Source: Nepenthes gracilis (Eukaryota; Streptophyta; Magnoliopsida; Caryophyllales; Nepenthaceae). From it: a stretch of DNA of 64,000 nucleotides. The stretch's first letter is position 1; every line of letters begins with the position of its first letter. The stretch spans positions 15,794,830 through 15,858,829 of the forward strand of contig BSYO01000008.1 of NCBI GenBank assembly GCA_033239525.1, written 5' to 3'. This document shows positions 36,162 to 46,044 of this stretch, piece after piece. The notes under the pieces are model-generated. The model did not search any database. It saw only the letters and a list, made by a program, of their open reading frames with translations, and was not told where the DNA came from. The position numbers and the translations under genes are program-made.

Positions 36162-36173
36162 TTGTATCAGAGC
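36162..36173 (+). promoter_or_regulatory. Primer-binding site of a Copia remnant
   Basis: TTGTATCAGAGC, one base off the initiator-Met site TGGTATCAGAGC, follows CTTCA (LTR end at about 36,161) and precedes Copia gag coding by ~90 bp. The LTR itself probably starts near TGTTTG at 35,981, but its left limit is uncertain. Confidence 0.55.
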
Positions 36174-37780
36174 ACAGCTAATAAAACATCGCTGAAGCTG
36201 AGACGTAATTGGTTGGCACACAGAAATGCAAGTCCTTCCTGCCGATTTATAAACTTTTCAGACCCATTCAACCCATATCAAACAGAGAATGGGGATAACC
36301 CAGCTATCAGCCTTGTTACCGATCCAACTGTCAACAATTATGATAGTTGGTCCATGGTTATGATCAGATCCTTGCGAGCTAAGAATAAATTGGGATTTGT
36401 CTATGGAACTATCCTCGGGATCAGCTGCAGGACCTGTGGGAAAGGTGTAATAGTGATTTGGTGGTTTCTTGGCTTCAAAACTCTGTAAGCAGCTCGGTGA
36501 AGTCTGTCCTCATTTTTGTTGATGATGCTCATGAATTGTGGTTGCAACTAAGAGATCAATTTACACAATAAAATGGTTCAAGAATTTTTTTTGCTCAGGA
36601 AGGAATTGGCTGGCCTAACACAAAATCAAGACTCCATGGGAAAATTCTTCGGGAAACTCGAAGGACTATGGATGAAATTTCAGTCTACAATCCCATTCCC
36701 TAGTGTCATGATACCGAAGAGATTGCATAATTTAGTTCCTAATGGGACTAAATGAAGCTTTTTTTCCAACACGAGAGATCAAGTAATGCTGATTGAACCC
36801 TTATCACGTATAAACAAGGTGTTCTCCATGGTCCAGCAGCAAGAGAGGCAACATTGAACGGTTACAAATCTTCCTAGTACATAAACTATGACCATGATCA
36901 CCAAGAGGAATTTCATTTCATGCAAACCCACTTACACAGCTGGACAGAGGAAATAAAAGCCATTTTGCACTCATTACAGGATCAAAGGCCACATGATTGA
37001 AAATTGCTTCAAGATAGGGAATGCGGAACCACCAAAATGTTGACATTGCAACATGACTGGACATACAGCCGAAAAATGCTACTGGCTTCATGGCTATCCT
37101 CCTACACACAAGCTTCATAGTAAAGTCAGAATTCTTAGTATTCATGCTAACCAGTCCACTGATCACCCAACTGTAGAGGAGTAGGTGCAGATCAACGAAG
37201 TGTAGCACTCACCAAAAGCCAATAGCTGCAACTCCTCAATTTATTTCAACCAGAAAGCCCAAGTACAGCACTGTCCACATCTAGCCAGGGACATGTGACC
37301 ATTTAACAGACTGTCAGTAATTTCAATATGTCTGGTTTATCTAACCGTTTCTCTATTGATGTGCATAAAGGGCTGAGGCCTGGTGAGATGCCATGGATCT
37401 TTGATACCGATGCAACATCTCATATGATCTGTTGCTCTTCTTTATTTTTCTCTGTGACAACAACGGTAGCATCCATTATAAAGCAGCCTAATGGGACTGA
37501 TGTCCCTGTTACTCATGTGGGAACTGCCAGATTCACAAAGAAAGTGGTGTAGGAAAAATATTTTATGCATTCCTTCCTTTAACTTCAACCTAATTTCTGC
37601 TAAAAGAATTATTGAGACTCTGTTATGTTGCCTTATCTTCTTCTCTCATTTCTGTTTTCAGGACCTAGCATCAAGGGTTGATTGTACCACCTTCTAAATG
37701 TTGAAGTCTCCAACACAACACTTGTGAATGCTGTCTCTAAATTCTCTAGCAAAGACTTCCTGTAGCTTCTATTATGGACA
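36162..37780 (+). pseudogene. Ty1/Copia gag-protease remnant
   Basis: Plus-strand fragments follow Copia order. The gag N-terminus is at ~36,260-36,420 (NYDSWSMVMIRSLRAKNKLG is typical). Two knuckle-like motifs (CTHYRIKGHMIENC and CNMTGHTAEKCYWLHGYPP) lie at ~36,965-37,100. A protease/integrase start follows (WIFDTDATSHM ~37,391), with VLCIPSFNFNL-type text at ~37,560. The protease DTG has become DTD. Stops and frameshifts interrupt every part. RT and integrase do not follow; the sequence changes to Gypsy coding at about 37,900. Confidence 0.7.
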
Positions 37781-37899
37781 CATCAAAGAAGGCTCACGAG
37801 CCTTAAGGATGTTAACAAAAATTTGATTGTTCATGGCTTGACTTTCTTGAAGAAGAGAAGATAGAGAATAGCCCAATTAGCATTCCATTCCATCAAGCC

Positions 37900-40800
37900 T
37901 TGAAGTCTAATTTGTGAATACTGGACTCTAACAATGAAATCTTACAGATCCTATGGAAAATGAAAATCAATCTTCCTCTCTTATACGTGATTAAGTAGGT
38001 TTCAACCTATGCAAGAGTTCTTAAGAATTTATTCACTATGAAAAGAAAGTATAATATTAAGAAAATTACTTTTCTAATAGAATCAATTGATACCTTAATT
38101 AAATCGAGAATCTTGCCTAAGTACAAGGACCTTGAACACCCCACAATTTCTTCTATTGTTAGGGAATATGAGTTTGCAGAGGCCTTGATAGATTTAGGAG
38201 ATAGTGTTAATCTCATACCATATTCAGTTCACTTGGGATGGGGATTGGACAAAATGATCAAACCCACATATGTGGTACTATAGTTAGTAGATATGTTTGT
38301 CAAGAGATTGAGAATAATAATTGAAGATGTTTTGGTCCAAATTGATAAATTTTATGATCTTGTTGATTTCTTGACTTTAGATTACATTTTATTGTTAAGT
38401 TTAATTCCATGATCCCTATTGTTTTAGGTAAACTTTTCCTTGCTGGTCAGTGCTCTTGTCAATTGCAAGAATGGGCTGACGAAGTTATCAATTAGGAACA
38501 GGACCATTGAGTTTGACATTTTTCACATTGGATGATAGTTACCAGAAGAAGAGTGCAATTGGACATGCTGAATAGATGTTCATACAAAGGAGGAAGTTGC
38601 TGCAATAGACAACTTTGACCCTCTTAAACATTTCTTAAACAATCACGACTCTATTAACATTTTTGATTCTAATGAATATGTTAATACTTTTACAATTTTT
38701 GACAAACTTTAGGAATATAAAAAATTGACATGATAATTAAGATTCAATGAGCTACTCAATTTATATGAAGATTCCAAACCTTCAAGGGTTGAAGCCTCCA
38801 AATAGGAGTTAAAACCATTGTCTAAGGATCTAAAGCATGTATTTCTAGGATCTACATTTTCAATTATAATTTCCCCTGAATTAAACGCATTTCAAGTAGC
38901 CCAGCTTAATCAAATTATGAATAAGCATAAATCTACTATTGGATGGACTATACTAGATCTTAAGGGCATAAATCCTCTAGTTTGCTGTCATATATTAATT
39001 TGGAGAAAGGAGCTCAAGCCCATGGAGAGCCCCCACGTAGTCTTAACCCTACCATGAAAAGATTTGTAAAAAATGAAGTGTTAAAATTGTCAGATTCAAG
39101 GATTATCTACTAAATTTTTGACAGTAAATAGATTAGTCTTATATAGGTGATCCCTAAAAGGATGATACTACCGTAACAAAAAATGAATAGGGTGAATTAG
39201 TTCCCCCTGAAGTTGTTATTGGATGGTGACAGTGCATTGACTATAGAAATTAAATGCCACCTTCTATAATGATCGTTTTCTTATCCCCTTTATTGCCAAA
39301 TCATATAGAGAGCGACACATCATCCATTTTATTAATTTCTTGATAGTTATTCTAGGTACTAAATAAAAATTGCTTTAGAAGACTTGTATAAGACCATTTT
39401 TATCTGCCCCTTTGGCATATATGCTTTTCAAAGAATGCTATTTAGATTATGTAATACCCCTGTCATCTTTTAGAGGTGCATGATGAATATTTTTAGTGAC
39501 ATGGTTGAAAATTTTATGGATGTTTTCATGGTTGTTTGCTATTTTAGCAGACTCTTTTGATACTAGTTTGATGAATTTGAAAAATATGTGGCTGGTTATG
39601 AAAAGAAGAACCTTGTGTTAAATTGGGAGAATGCCATTTCATGATATTTTCACACATTATGTTGGGCCACATTGTTTCCTTAGGCTGGATGGAGATCGAT
39701 TAATCCGAAATTGAGTTGATTTTTAATCTACGTGGCTTTAAAATTTTCAGAGATATTAAGCCATTTCTAGACTATATTAGTTTCAATAGAAGGCTCATAT
39801 AAAATTTTTCAACAAAATTTAAACCTCCGTATAACCTTCTACAATAAAATGTTCCTTTTGAGTGGACATCGGCATATCAAAAAGCATTCAAAATGCTAAT
39901 CTATAAGATTATGTCGGCTCCAATAATGTAACCACTGGATTGGAGCTTACCTTTTAAAATCATGTGTGAGACTAATGATTATACAATTAGAGTAATCTTC
40001 TATCAAAGAAGAGAAGGAAAACCAATGGCAATTTATTATGCTAGTAGGACCATAGATAGTGCCCAAATAAATTACTCAACCACCAAAGAGGAACTACTAG
40101 CAGTGGTGTTTGCATTAGATAAATGACACGTAGATTTGATTGGATCTACTTTGCCATTTTCATAGATCATGCAGCCCTTAAGTACCATCTTACAAAGGAT
40201 GTAAAGGTAAAACTCATTAGATGGATCCTACTTTTGTAGGAATTTGACATGACCATTAAGGATTAAAAAAAAGTGCAGAAAACATTGTAGCCGACCACCT
40301 CTCATGGCTTACGGTCAAGTGCACTATTGATAAGTTGCCAATCTAATATGATTTTTGAGATGAACATCCATTTTATGTCATTCTCTTGCCACGGTTTACT
40401 GACATTGTCAATAATCTTGCGGTGAGTGAAATTTCATCTGATTGGAGCACTCGAGAGATTTTTGGTCGAGGTGCATAATTTTTATTCAAATGATCCCGAT
40501 TTGTTCATGATGTATCTTTGGATCCAAATTGTCAAACAAATTAAGGAGCTGCCTAGGTGAGCAATTAGATACGGATTCAAACTTCGTTGCTCTGAATTTG
40601 GATTTTATACACCGCAATAAATAAATAATAGGTAAGAGGAATATGAAACTTATTCCCCAGTATATCTTCTTACATTGAGGTCAGTAATCTCTCCAATTGG
40701 CTGAGAAAGATAGGAGGGAGAAAATACAAGAATGCGAGTGAATGGGGATTGAGTATTTAATGAAGGATTAAGCTTTGTGGGTGCACTCAAAGGAGTAAGC

Positions 40801-42410
40801 GGCTTTTGAGGTGTTGCATTCGTTAGGAAAAGTGGCTTTGAAAGGGTGCACTCGTATATAAGAATGACTTTGGAAGGGTGTACTCGTATAGAAGAATGGT
40901 TTTGGAAGTGTTTTAGACTTTCTTGCTTCTTTGGGCATTTGCCTTGATTTTTGTCTTTCCCTTCTCTTGTGGGAAAGAGGAAATATTTATAATATGGGGT
41001 GCCGGTTTGGCAATTTCTCAAACGTTATGCTTCTATAATTATGAAGTGCGTTACTTGTGTAACCGCCGCCTGCATTTATTAATTAAGCTATTACGATTTT
41101 CGACGGTTGAATTGGTATAGTAACCGCATGTAACAATCAATTGATTATTTATTAATGCTCATTTATTGTTGGACAGTTTCAGATCACGCCATTTGAATTA
41201 ACTGTCGTGCCTTTTGATTCTTGGCCTCAGTGGATCTTCTAGTGAGCTGCTGTCTTTTGGGATTTTTTCCTTCTGTGCATTGGGTTCTGGGCCAATTCGT
41301 GGACTACTGTATCCATCAGTTCAAATATTGCCCTAACTAAATAATGAGAAGATGTATTCTCAAGGACAAGATTGCTAGTGTCCTAGAGTTTTGTCATTCC
41401 CAAGCTTGTGGATGTCACTTTTTTATAAAGAAAATCGCGGCAAAGGTTCTACAATCTGAATTTTATTGTCCATCTTTATTTAAAGACACCAATGTTTATT
41501 GTAATTCTTACAAGATATGCCAAAAATTGGAAGTGTTGTCAAGACATAATATGATGCCCTTGAACTTTGTTTTAGTGATCAAAATTTTTTATTGTCCGGG
41601 TATTGATTTCAAGGGTCTTTTTCCTTCATCATTTGATTATCTATACATCATTGTTGCAGTAGATTAAATGAGCTGAAGTGGCAACTTGTAGGAGAAGTGA
41701 CAAAGAGACGACAATTAAATTTCTTAAGGAATATATTTTATCCCATTTCAGTATAAGGCATGCTATCATTAGTGACTAGGGAATGCATTTTTGCAACCAT
41801 TCATTTGTGGCTTTGATGAAGAAATGTGAGAGTTGAACATATGATTTTAATTGCCTATCATTATCAAACGAGTGGATAGATAGAACTTGCTATTAGAGAA
41901 ATTATGCAAATTTTAGAAAGAAAGTTAACCCTAACTGTAAGAATTGGTTATCGCAACTATCTAGTGTGCTTTAGGATTGTCTTACAGCTTTCAAGGTTAC
42001 CATAGGCATGTCACCTTATTGGCTTATTTTGGTAAACCTTTCGACCTACATTTTGAGCTAGAGCACAAGCCTATTGAACTATAAAGCTTAGGTAACTTTA
42101 GATAGTTGAATTAGAGGAGTGGCCAAGTAAAGACTATGAAAACTCTAGAACTCACGAGTCTAAGATAAGATGAAGACATTTCATAATAATCACATCCTCA
42201 AAAAAATGTATGAACCCAATCCAAAAAAATTACAGTCTTCACAGAATGGTCTTTTTTTTTTTTTTTGGTAAAGTGTGCATTTGAGAATAAGGCAACTAAA
42301 ATAAAAAATGTTAGAGATGATCGAATATTTAAGGTAAATAGCTAAAGACTCAAACTGATACTTTAGAGAAAGGCACCTATGGAGGATAACATTTTCAATG
42401 GATCCCATTT
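37900..42410 (+). mobile_element. Athila-like Ty3/Gypsy remnant (gag end, protease, RT, RNase H, integrase), split by a solo LTR
   Basis: Plus-strand segments in order: the gag end at ~37,930-38,040 (KMKINLPLLYVIK, VSTYARVLKNLFTMKRKYNI); protease at 38,100-38,280 (PTISSIVREYEFAEALIDLG then DSVNLIPYSV); the pre-RT linker at 38,818-39,057 (HKSTIGWTILDLKGINP); RT at ~39,160-39,760; RNase H at ~39,960-40,310 (MAIYYASRTIDSAQINYSTT, KEELLAVVFALDK). The 811 bp solo LTR follows, then the integrase zinc finger at 41,344-41,670 (CHSQACGCHF..., CNSYKICQKLEVL), the core, and an end near 42,230-42,400 (LELEEWPSKDYENSRTHESK). The phrase set is that of plant Athila-type polyproteins. All parts carry stops. 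Its 3' spacer appears to continue to both sides of element 2. Confidence 0.75.
40508..41318 (-). mobile_element. Solo LTR (811 bp) with TSD GTTCA, inside the Athila-like element
   Basis: It starts TGATGTATCTTTGGATCC and ends ACTGTATCCATCA, flanked by GTTCA at 40,503-40,507 and 41,319-41,323. The start is closely similar to the LTR at 62,996 (TGATGCGTCTTGGATCCG) and more loosely to element 2 (TGTTGCGTCCCGGGTCC). A minus-strand TATA (near 40,985-41,000) gives the promoter direction. Across the insertion the host integrase frame resumes in register once one TSD copy is discounted. Confidence 0.85.
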
Positions 42411-42679
42411 ACAAGAAGTAACCCTACATTCATTTAATTTTTTATCTCTATTTTTTTGTTCTTATTTATTTATTTATTTTTCTAATTATGTCAATTTTAT
42501 TTCTAGCATAGTTACTATATATGTATCTTTCTATTTTTTGTTCCTTCTAATCTATATTCATTATTTTTGTATGATCACAATCAAGTTTATATTTCTTTCC
42601 ATTTTTGGGTAAGTTTGATCTATATTGGAGGAATAATAAAGTCCACATGTGCCAACCTATGTTTTGTTTTTTTACATTT

Positions 42680-42684
42680 AGTTG
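42680..42684. repeat. Target-site duplication AGTTG (left) of element 2
   Basis: AGTTG lies directly before the LTR start TGTTGCGTCC; the same five bases follow the other LTR at 55,364-55,368. Confidence 0.9.
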
Positions 42685-43634
42685 TGTTGCGTCCCGGGTC
42701 CGCGATTGCCGTACGGATTAGGGAGCCTTTGGATTCCCAAGCACGCAGTGGCGTCAGGCGAAGGGTTCGGTCTCCGTCTCTCTGAACCTGGATCCGCACA
42801 ACACAAACAACAAACAAGAGGTCAGAGGTCCGATGGGATTTCTCATACCATGGCCACTCCGACGCTCAAGTCCGCAAATTCCCGCAATAAATGAAAATGG
42901 CGCGCGCTATAAGCGGTACGCGGATGAATGCTGATGAAACGTGAATGATGCTTATACTTTTGGGTAGAGAATGCAATGAGCAGGGTATGGAAGGCCTGGC
43001 TTCCTTGGTGCACCGCGATGGGTGGCTGACTTCCTGTTGCCTGAGTAGACTCGGGGGCAGTGACCGTGAGAGAGGTGGATTGGCTCGTGCCAAAAGGAAG
43101 TGAGACTATTATCAGTTCCAGCTCTTTCTCTCTTGTGATCTTTGTTCAGAGAAGGAAGGATCTGAATTTGAATTGGGAATCGAAATCCTTTTCTCTGCGG
43201 GGAGTGGGAGTTCTTATAGGCTCCTCCTCATTGGATTCTGGGTGCCAAAATGCCCGTTGCGAAAGCTTCCTTGCCTTTGGTCGCTGTCGTTGACTGCCGG
43301 TTATGTCGGCTGTCATTTTACCGTGGCGGGCAGACTCCTGAGCACTGCCGGCCATGTCTGGTTTTTTCCCTAAGCAAGGATTGACTAGCTGCCAGCAGGC
43401 GGCTGCCTGAGCCGTTCGGCGCTGTGTCAGCTGCCTCTCCATTGATTGGCTTTCCACCTTTCTGTCGGTTTTTCGGCAGCGCATTAATGTGCTGCAGGGT
43501 TCTCGTCGCCTTCTGCCAGCGGGGCGTCACGCGTGTCTCTCGCGCAGTTGGGTTGGGCTCGTTGTCCTTTGTGGGCTCTAACACCCTTCATGGGCCTTGA
43601 CACCTTTTCATGGGCCTTGACATGGGACCCAACA
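42685..43634 (-). repeat. 3' LTR of element 2 (950 bp)
   Basis: It runs TGTTGCGTCCCGGG... to ...GGGACCCAACA. Next to it (43,635-43,650) the minus strand carries the polypurine tract. A minus-strand TATA (CCTATAAGAA) lies at 43,211-43,220. Confidence 0.92.
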
Positions 43635-43650
43635 CTAGCCCCCCATGCTT
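43635..43650 (-). promoter_or_regulatory. Polypurine tract of element 2
   Basis: The minus strand reads GCATGGGGGGCTAG directly before TGTTGGGTCC, the LTR start. It matches the tract of element 1. Confidence 0.8.
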
Positions 43651-43920
43651 GGGCTGGCCAGTGGTTGGGCCTGGCATGTTCCTTGGGCCCATTCTGTCGC
43701 TCCACAGCCTTTCTCGTGCCGCGCCACTGTTTGCCATTTTCTGGACTCGCGCCTTCCCCAGGAGATTGCGCAGGCTTTTCTGACGCCGTTGTGACTCGTC
43801 ACCCCGTCTGGCAAGATTCATACGCCCTGGGTTACGTCTGATTAGGGGTCTTTCCTGTTCCGTGAAAGATATCCGTTGATAGACGTGCTGCGCTGGGCAA
43901 GAGAATGGCTCCCATCTTGT

Positions 43921-43930
43921 CCATAAATAG
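43921..43930 (+). promoter_or_regulatory. TATA box of antisense unit C, element 2
   Basis: CCATAAATAG in a GC-richer setting, equivalent in place to GCTATAAATGG of element 1. Confidence 0.5.
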
Positions 43931-43939
43931 GAGGGGCAT

Positions 43940-44615
43940 CCAAGCAAGTGGAGCACATCCCTTGGCAACCATTAGAGAAGCAGTGAGAAGATTTTGGCTC
44001 GCCTTGCCCTCGGCGAGGGTCCGAGAAGGAGTTGGATGGATCAGCGGGGATGCTCAAGTCCTTTATGAAGACTATTCTAATTCCCGTGTCGCAGTTCGCT
44101 CCTCATGCTAACGAGAGTGGCTCGGCCATTTTGCTGTCGTCGTGCACCCTCTTTTGGGCTGTGGCTCACCTGACGTGGGGCGGAGTCATAGCGGAACCTC
44201 CGCGGGATTCTTCCTGCTGGCGGAGGGTGCCGCACATGCTCTCCAATTCGCTGGGCCTGAGCGTAGATTGCGGAGAGGGAGAGGCCGAAAACCCAGCGAG
44301 GGAGTCAGGGGGTGCTTCCCCTACTTCCTCTGAGTACTTTCTGGCCTCGGTGCTGATCCCACCCTGGTGGATAGCGCTTCGATGGTTTTGATCTCGGGGT
44401 GGTGCTCCTCGTGACTGCCTCCGTTTGCTTGGTGAACTACCGGCAGCTCTTGGCCGCGGGGATCTGATGTAGATCACGTTCTCCAAGCTCATCTGGGGTC
44501 ATCACAAGGGCCCCCGGGGCCTCACACCATCGTCTTCCTTCGTCTTTCTCACAGCACTATAGCCGTAGATCTTGTACTTTGTAAGAAAGCATCAATTAAT
44601 AAAAGAAGTAGCCCT
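43940..44615 (+). ncRNA. Antisense unit C of element 2 (putative transcript, weak coding)
   Basis: Bounded by CCATAAATAG at 43,921-43,930 and by CTTGTACTTTGTAAG, then AATTAATAAAAG, at 44,571-44,610. The latter matches the end of unit C in element 1. Frames at 44,032-44,391 (119 codons) and 43,905-44,111 (68 codons) overlap. The second includes FWLALPSARVREGVGWISGD, then AQVLYEDYSNSRV, with a faint match to element 1, but its ATG lies upstream of the TATA box. It is either an antisense RNA or a decayed small-protein gene; I cannot decide. Confidence 0.42.
44571..44610 (+). terminator. 3'-processing/polyadenylation region of antisense unit C, element 2
   Basis: TTGTACTTTGTAAGAAAGC is followed by AATTAATAAAAG. 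It combines a TGTA-type far-upstream element with an AATAAA-like near-upstream element, and is shared with element 1 (11,711-11,750, minus). Confidence 0.5.
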
Positions 44616-44907
44616 TTTGCCTTCATTCTCTTCTTTTCTTTGTGCGTGCTTCCTTTTCTTTGCTGGGTATTTTCTCCTAGCGATCTGCATTCTACTCCGT
44701 GGAATCAGAGGGGTCACTGTTGGCGGTCACGTCCTTTGATTTGACTGGCGCATTTAATGCTTGCGTGGTCAGGAGGCGTTGCGCCGTGAAGTCTTGCCTG
44801 GGGAACGCGCGAGGCTTCAGGGACTTTTCACGTGGAGGGTGCCCGTTGGCCAGGCTCTGGTGCCCTCTGTCTTCTTAATGCCGCTACTTTCGGGAGAAGA
44901 ACTTCCT

Positions 44908-44916
44908 TATTTAAAC
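44908..44916 (+). promoter_or_regulatory. TATTTAAAC core promoter of antisense unit B, element 2
   Basis: TATTTAAAC lies 102 bp upstream of ATG 45,010. The identical 9-mer precedes unit A in both elements. Confidence 0.6.
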
Positions 44917-45009
44917 GGGCCATTTTGTTCTGGAACCTTGCATTTCCCCGTGCTTGCATGCTCATCAGTTGCTTGCTTTCTTCGTGTGTGTTTTCTCACT
45001 GTGAAGTTG

Positions 45010-45591
45010 ATGGAGGATTCCTCTCACGAATCGGAGCGTTCTTCTGACGAGTCTGAGTTCGGTTCTCACGCTCCCTGGGCTTCGGGAGCCGACACTCCAA
45101 GAGGCTCGCTCTGAAGCCACAGTCACGGATCCTGCTTAGTCTCTGCGTGTACCTCCGGGTTTTGAGAGGGTTGAGGCACACGCGGGGGCCGCAGCGCTGA
45201 GGTGGAACTACTGAGGGCCTGTGTGGCACATCTAGAGGGTGCATGGGCTACGTCGGAGGCCAGGGCTTCGCGCCTCGTCGGTGCCAATGTGGCGGCTTAA
45301 GCTCGCATACTGGCCCTTGAAGGGGAGATCGAGGAGTTGAGGCAGCAGCATGGGGCCGAGGTTGCGAGGCTGCGGATAGAGTTGAGGACAAGGCTTTGGC
45401 CGAAGGGTGTGAATCCCGCTCTGGAGAGGAGTTACCGTGATGCCATCAGGCTTAGCCGGAGGCTGGCCTTGCTGGAGGATCCGAACTTCCGAGTCGGCGT
45501 TTTGGACTCTCGCAACTTCCATGCCCGAACACGCGAGCAGCTGGTGGATTACCACGCCCCAAGCTCCTCCACGGGCTGTTTGGATCGTTAG
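45010..45591 (+). pseudogene. Antisense unit B of element 2 (acidic start, long coiled coil)
   Basis: From ATG 45,010 one frame reads MEDSSHESERSSDESEFGSH, rich in Ser/Glu/Asp, to a stop at 45,112. The same frame recovers as LRACVAHLEGAWATSEARAS, then RILALEGEIEELRQQHGAEV and ARLRIELRTRL, a clear heptad coiled coil, and ends NFHARTREQLVDYHAPSSST...LDR at 45,591. Stops include TGA 45,112-45,114 and TAA 45,298-45,300, so it is broken. A T-rich tract follows the stop. Unit B of element 1 has the same design (serine/acidic head, helical body) at the same place. It could be a chromatin- or nucleic-acid-associated helper; function unknown. Confidence 0.58.
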
Positions 45592-45967
45592 CTGATAGCC
45601 ACCACTGTTGCTGCTTCTCTTCTTTTTTTTTTTTTTTGTGCCATTGTAATGAGACTCGCTGCCGCAATGAAATTCGTTTCTTTATCGCACTGTTTCGTCT
45701 TCTGTGCTCTTCGTTTTTGGATTTCCATCCTTCATTTTACATTCTCGTGCGCCCCTTTGTGGGCTTCCCTATTGCGAGCCCTCGTTTAATGCTGAGGCGC
45801 CAGCGTGGTTTCCTGTTAGACGGCTGAGGCGACGTGCTTGTCAGTCTGGCGCCTGGCCATGATTGCGTGTTACTTTGGGCATTGCTATGCACTATGAAGC
45901 TGGCACGTGTCCCAGTCTCCAGTGGTTGGCGTCGCTTAGGTTTCCCGCCTGCTGGCCTTCCGCTGCT

Positions 45968-45976
45968 TATTTAAAC
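45968..45976 (+). promoter_or_regulatory. TATTTAAAC core promoter of antisense unit A, element 2
   Basis: TATTTAAAC lies 77 bp upstream of ATG 46,045, with a pyrimidine-rich leader (GGCTCTCTCCCCCTGCTGAG) between. Confidence 0.65.
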
Positions 45977-46044
45977 TAGTCGGGACGGCTCTCTCCCCCT
46001 GCTGAGATTTTTCCTGTAGCAAACCTGCATCGAGAGAGAGAGAC

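Noticed and set aside
36162..36173. TATCAGAGC-type sequences (also at 15,919 and 60,841) as tRNA genes
   Set aside because: Only the 12 bases complementary to the tRNA 3' end are present, next to LTR ends. They are primer-binding sites; no cloverleaf surrounds them.
43060..43968. Overlapping frames on both strands in the 3' LTR of element 2
   Set aside because: They are GC-driven open frames in a non-coding LTR; related ones in the other LTR are broken at different places.
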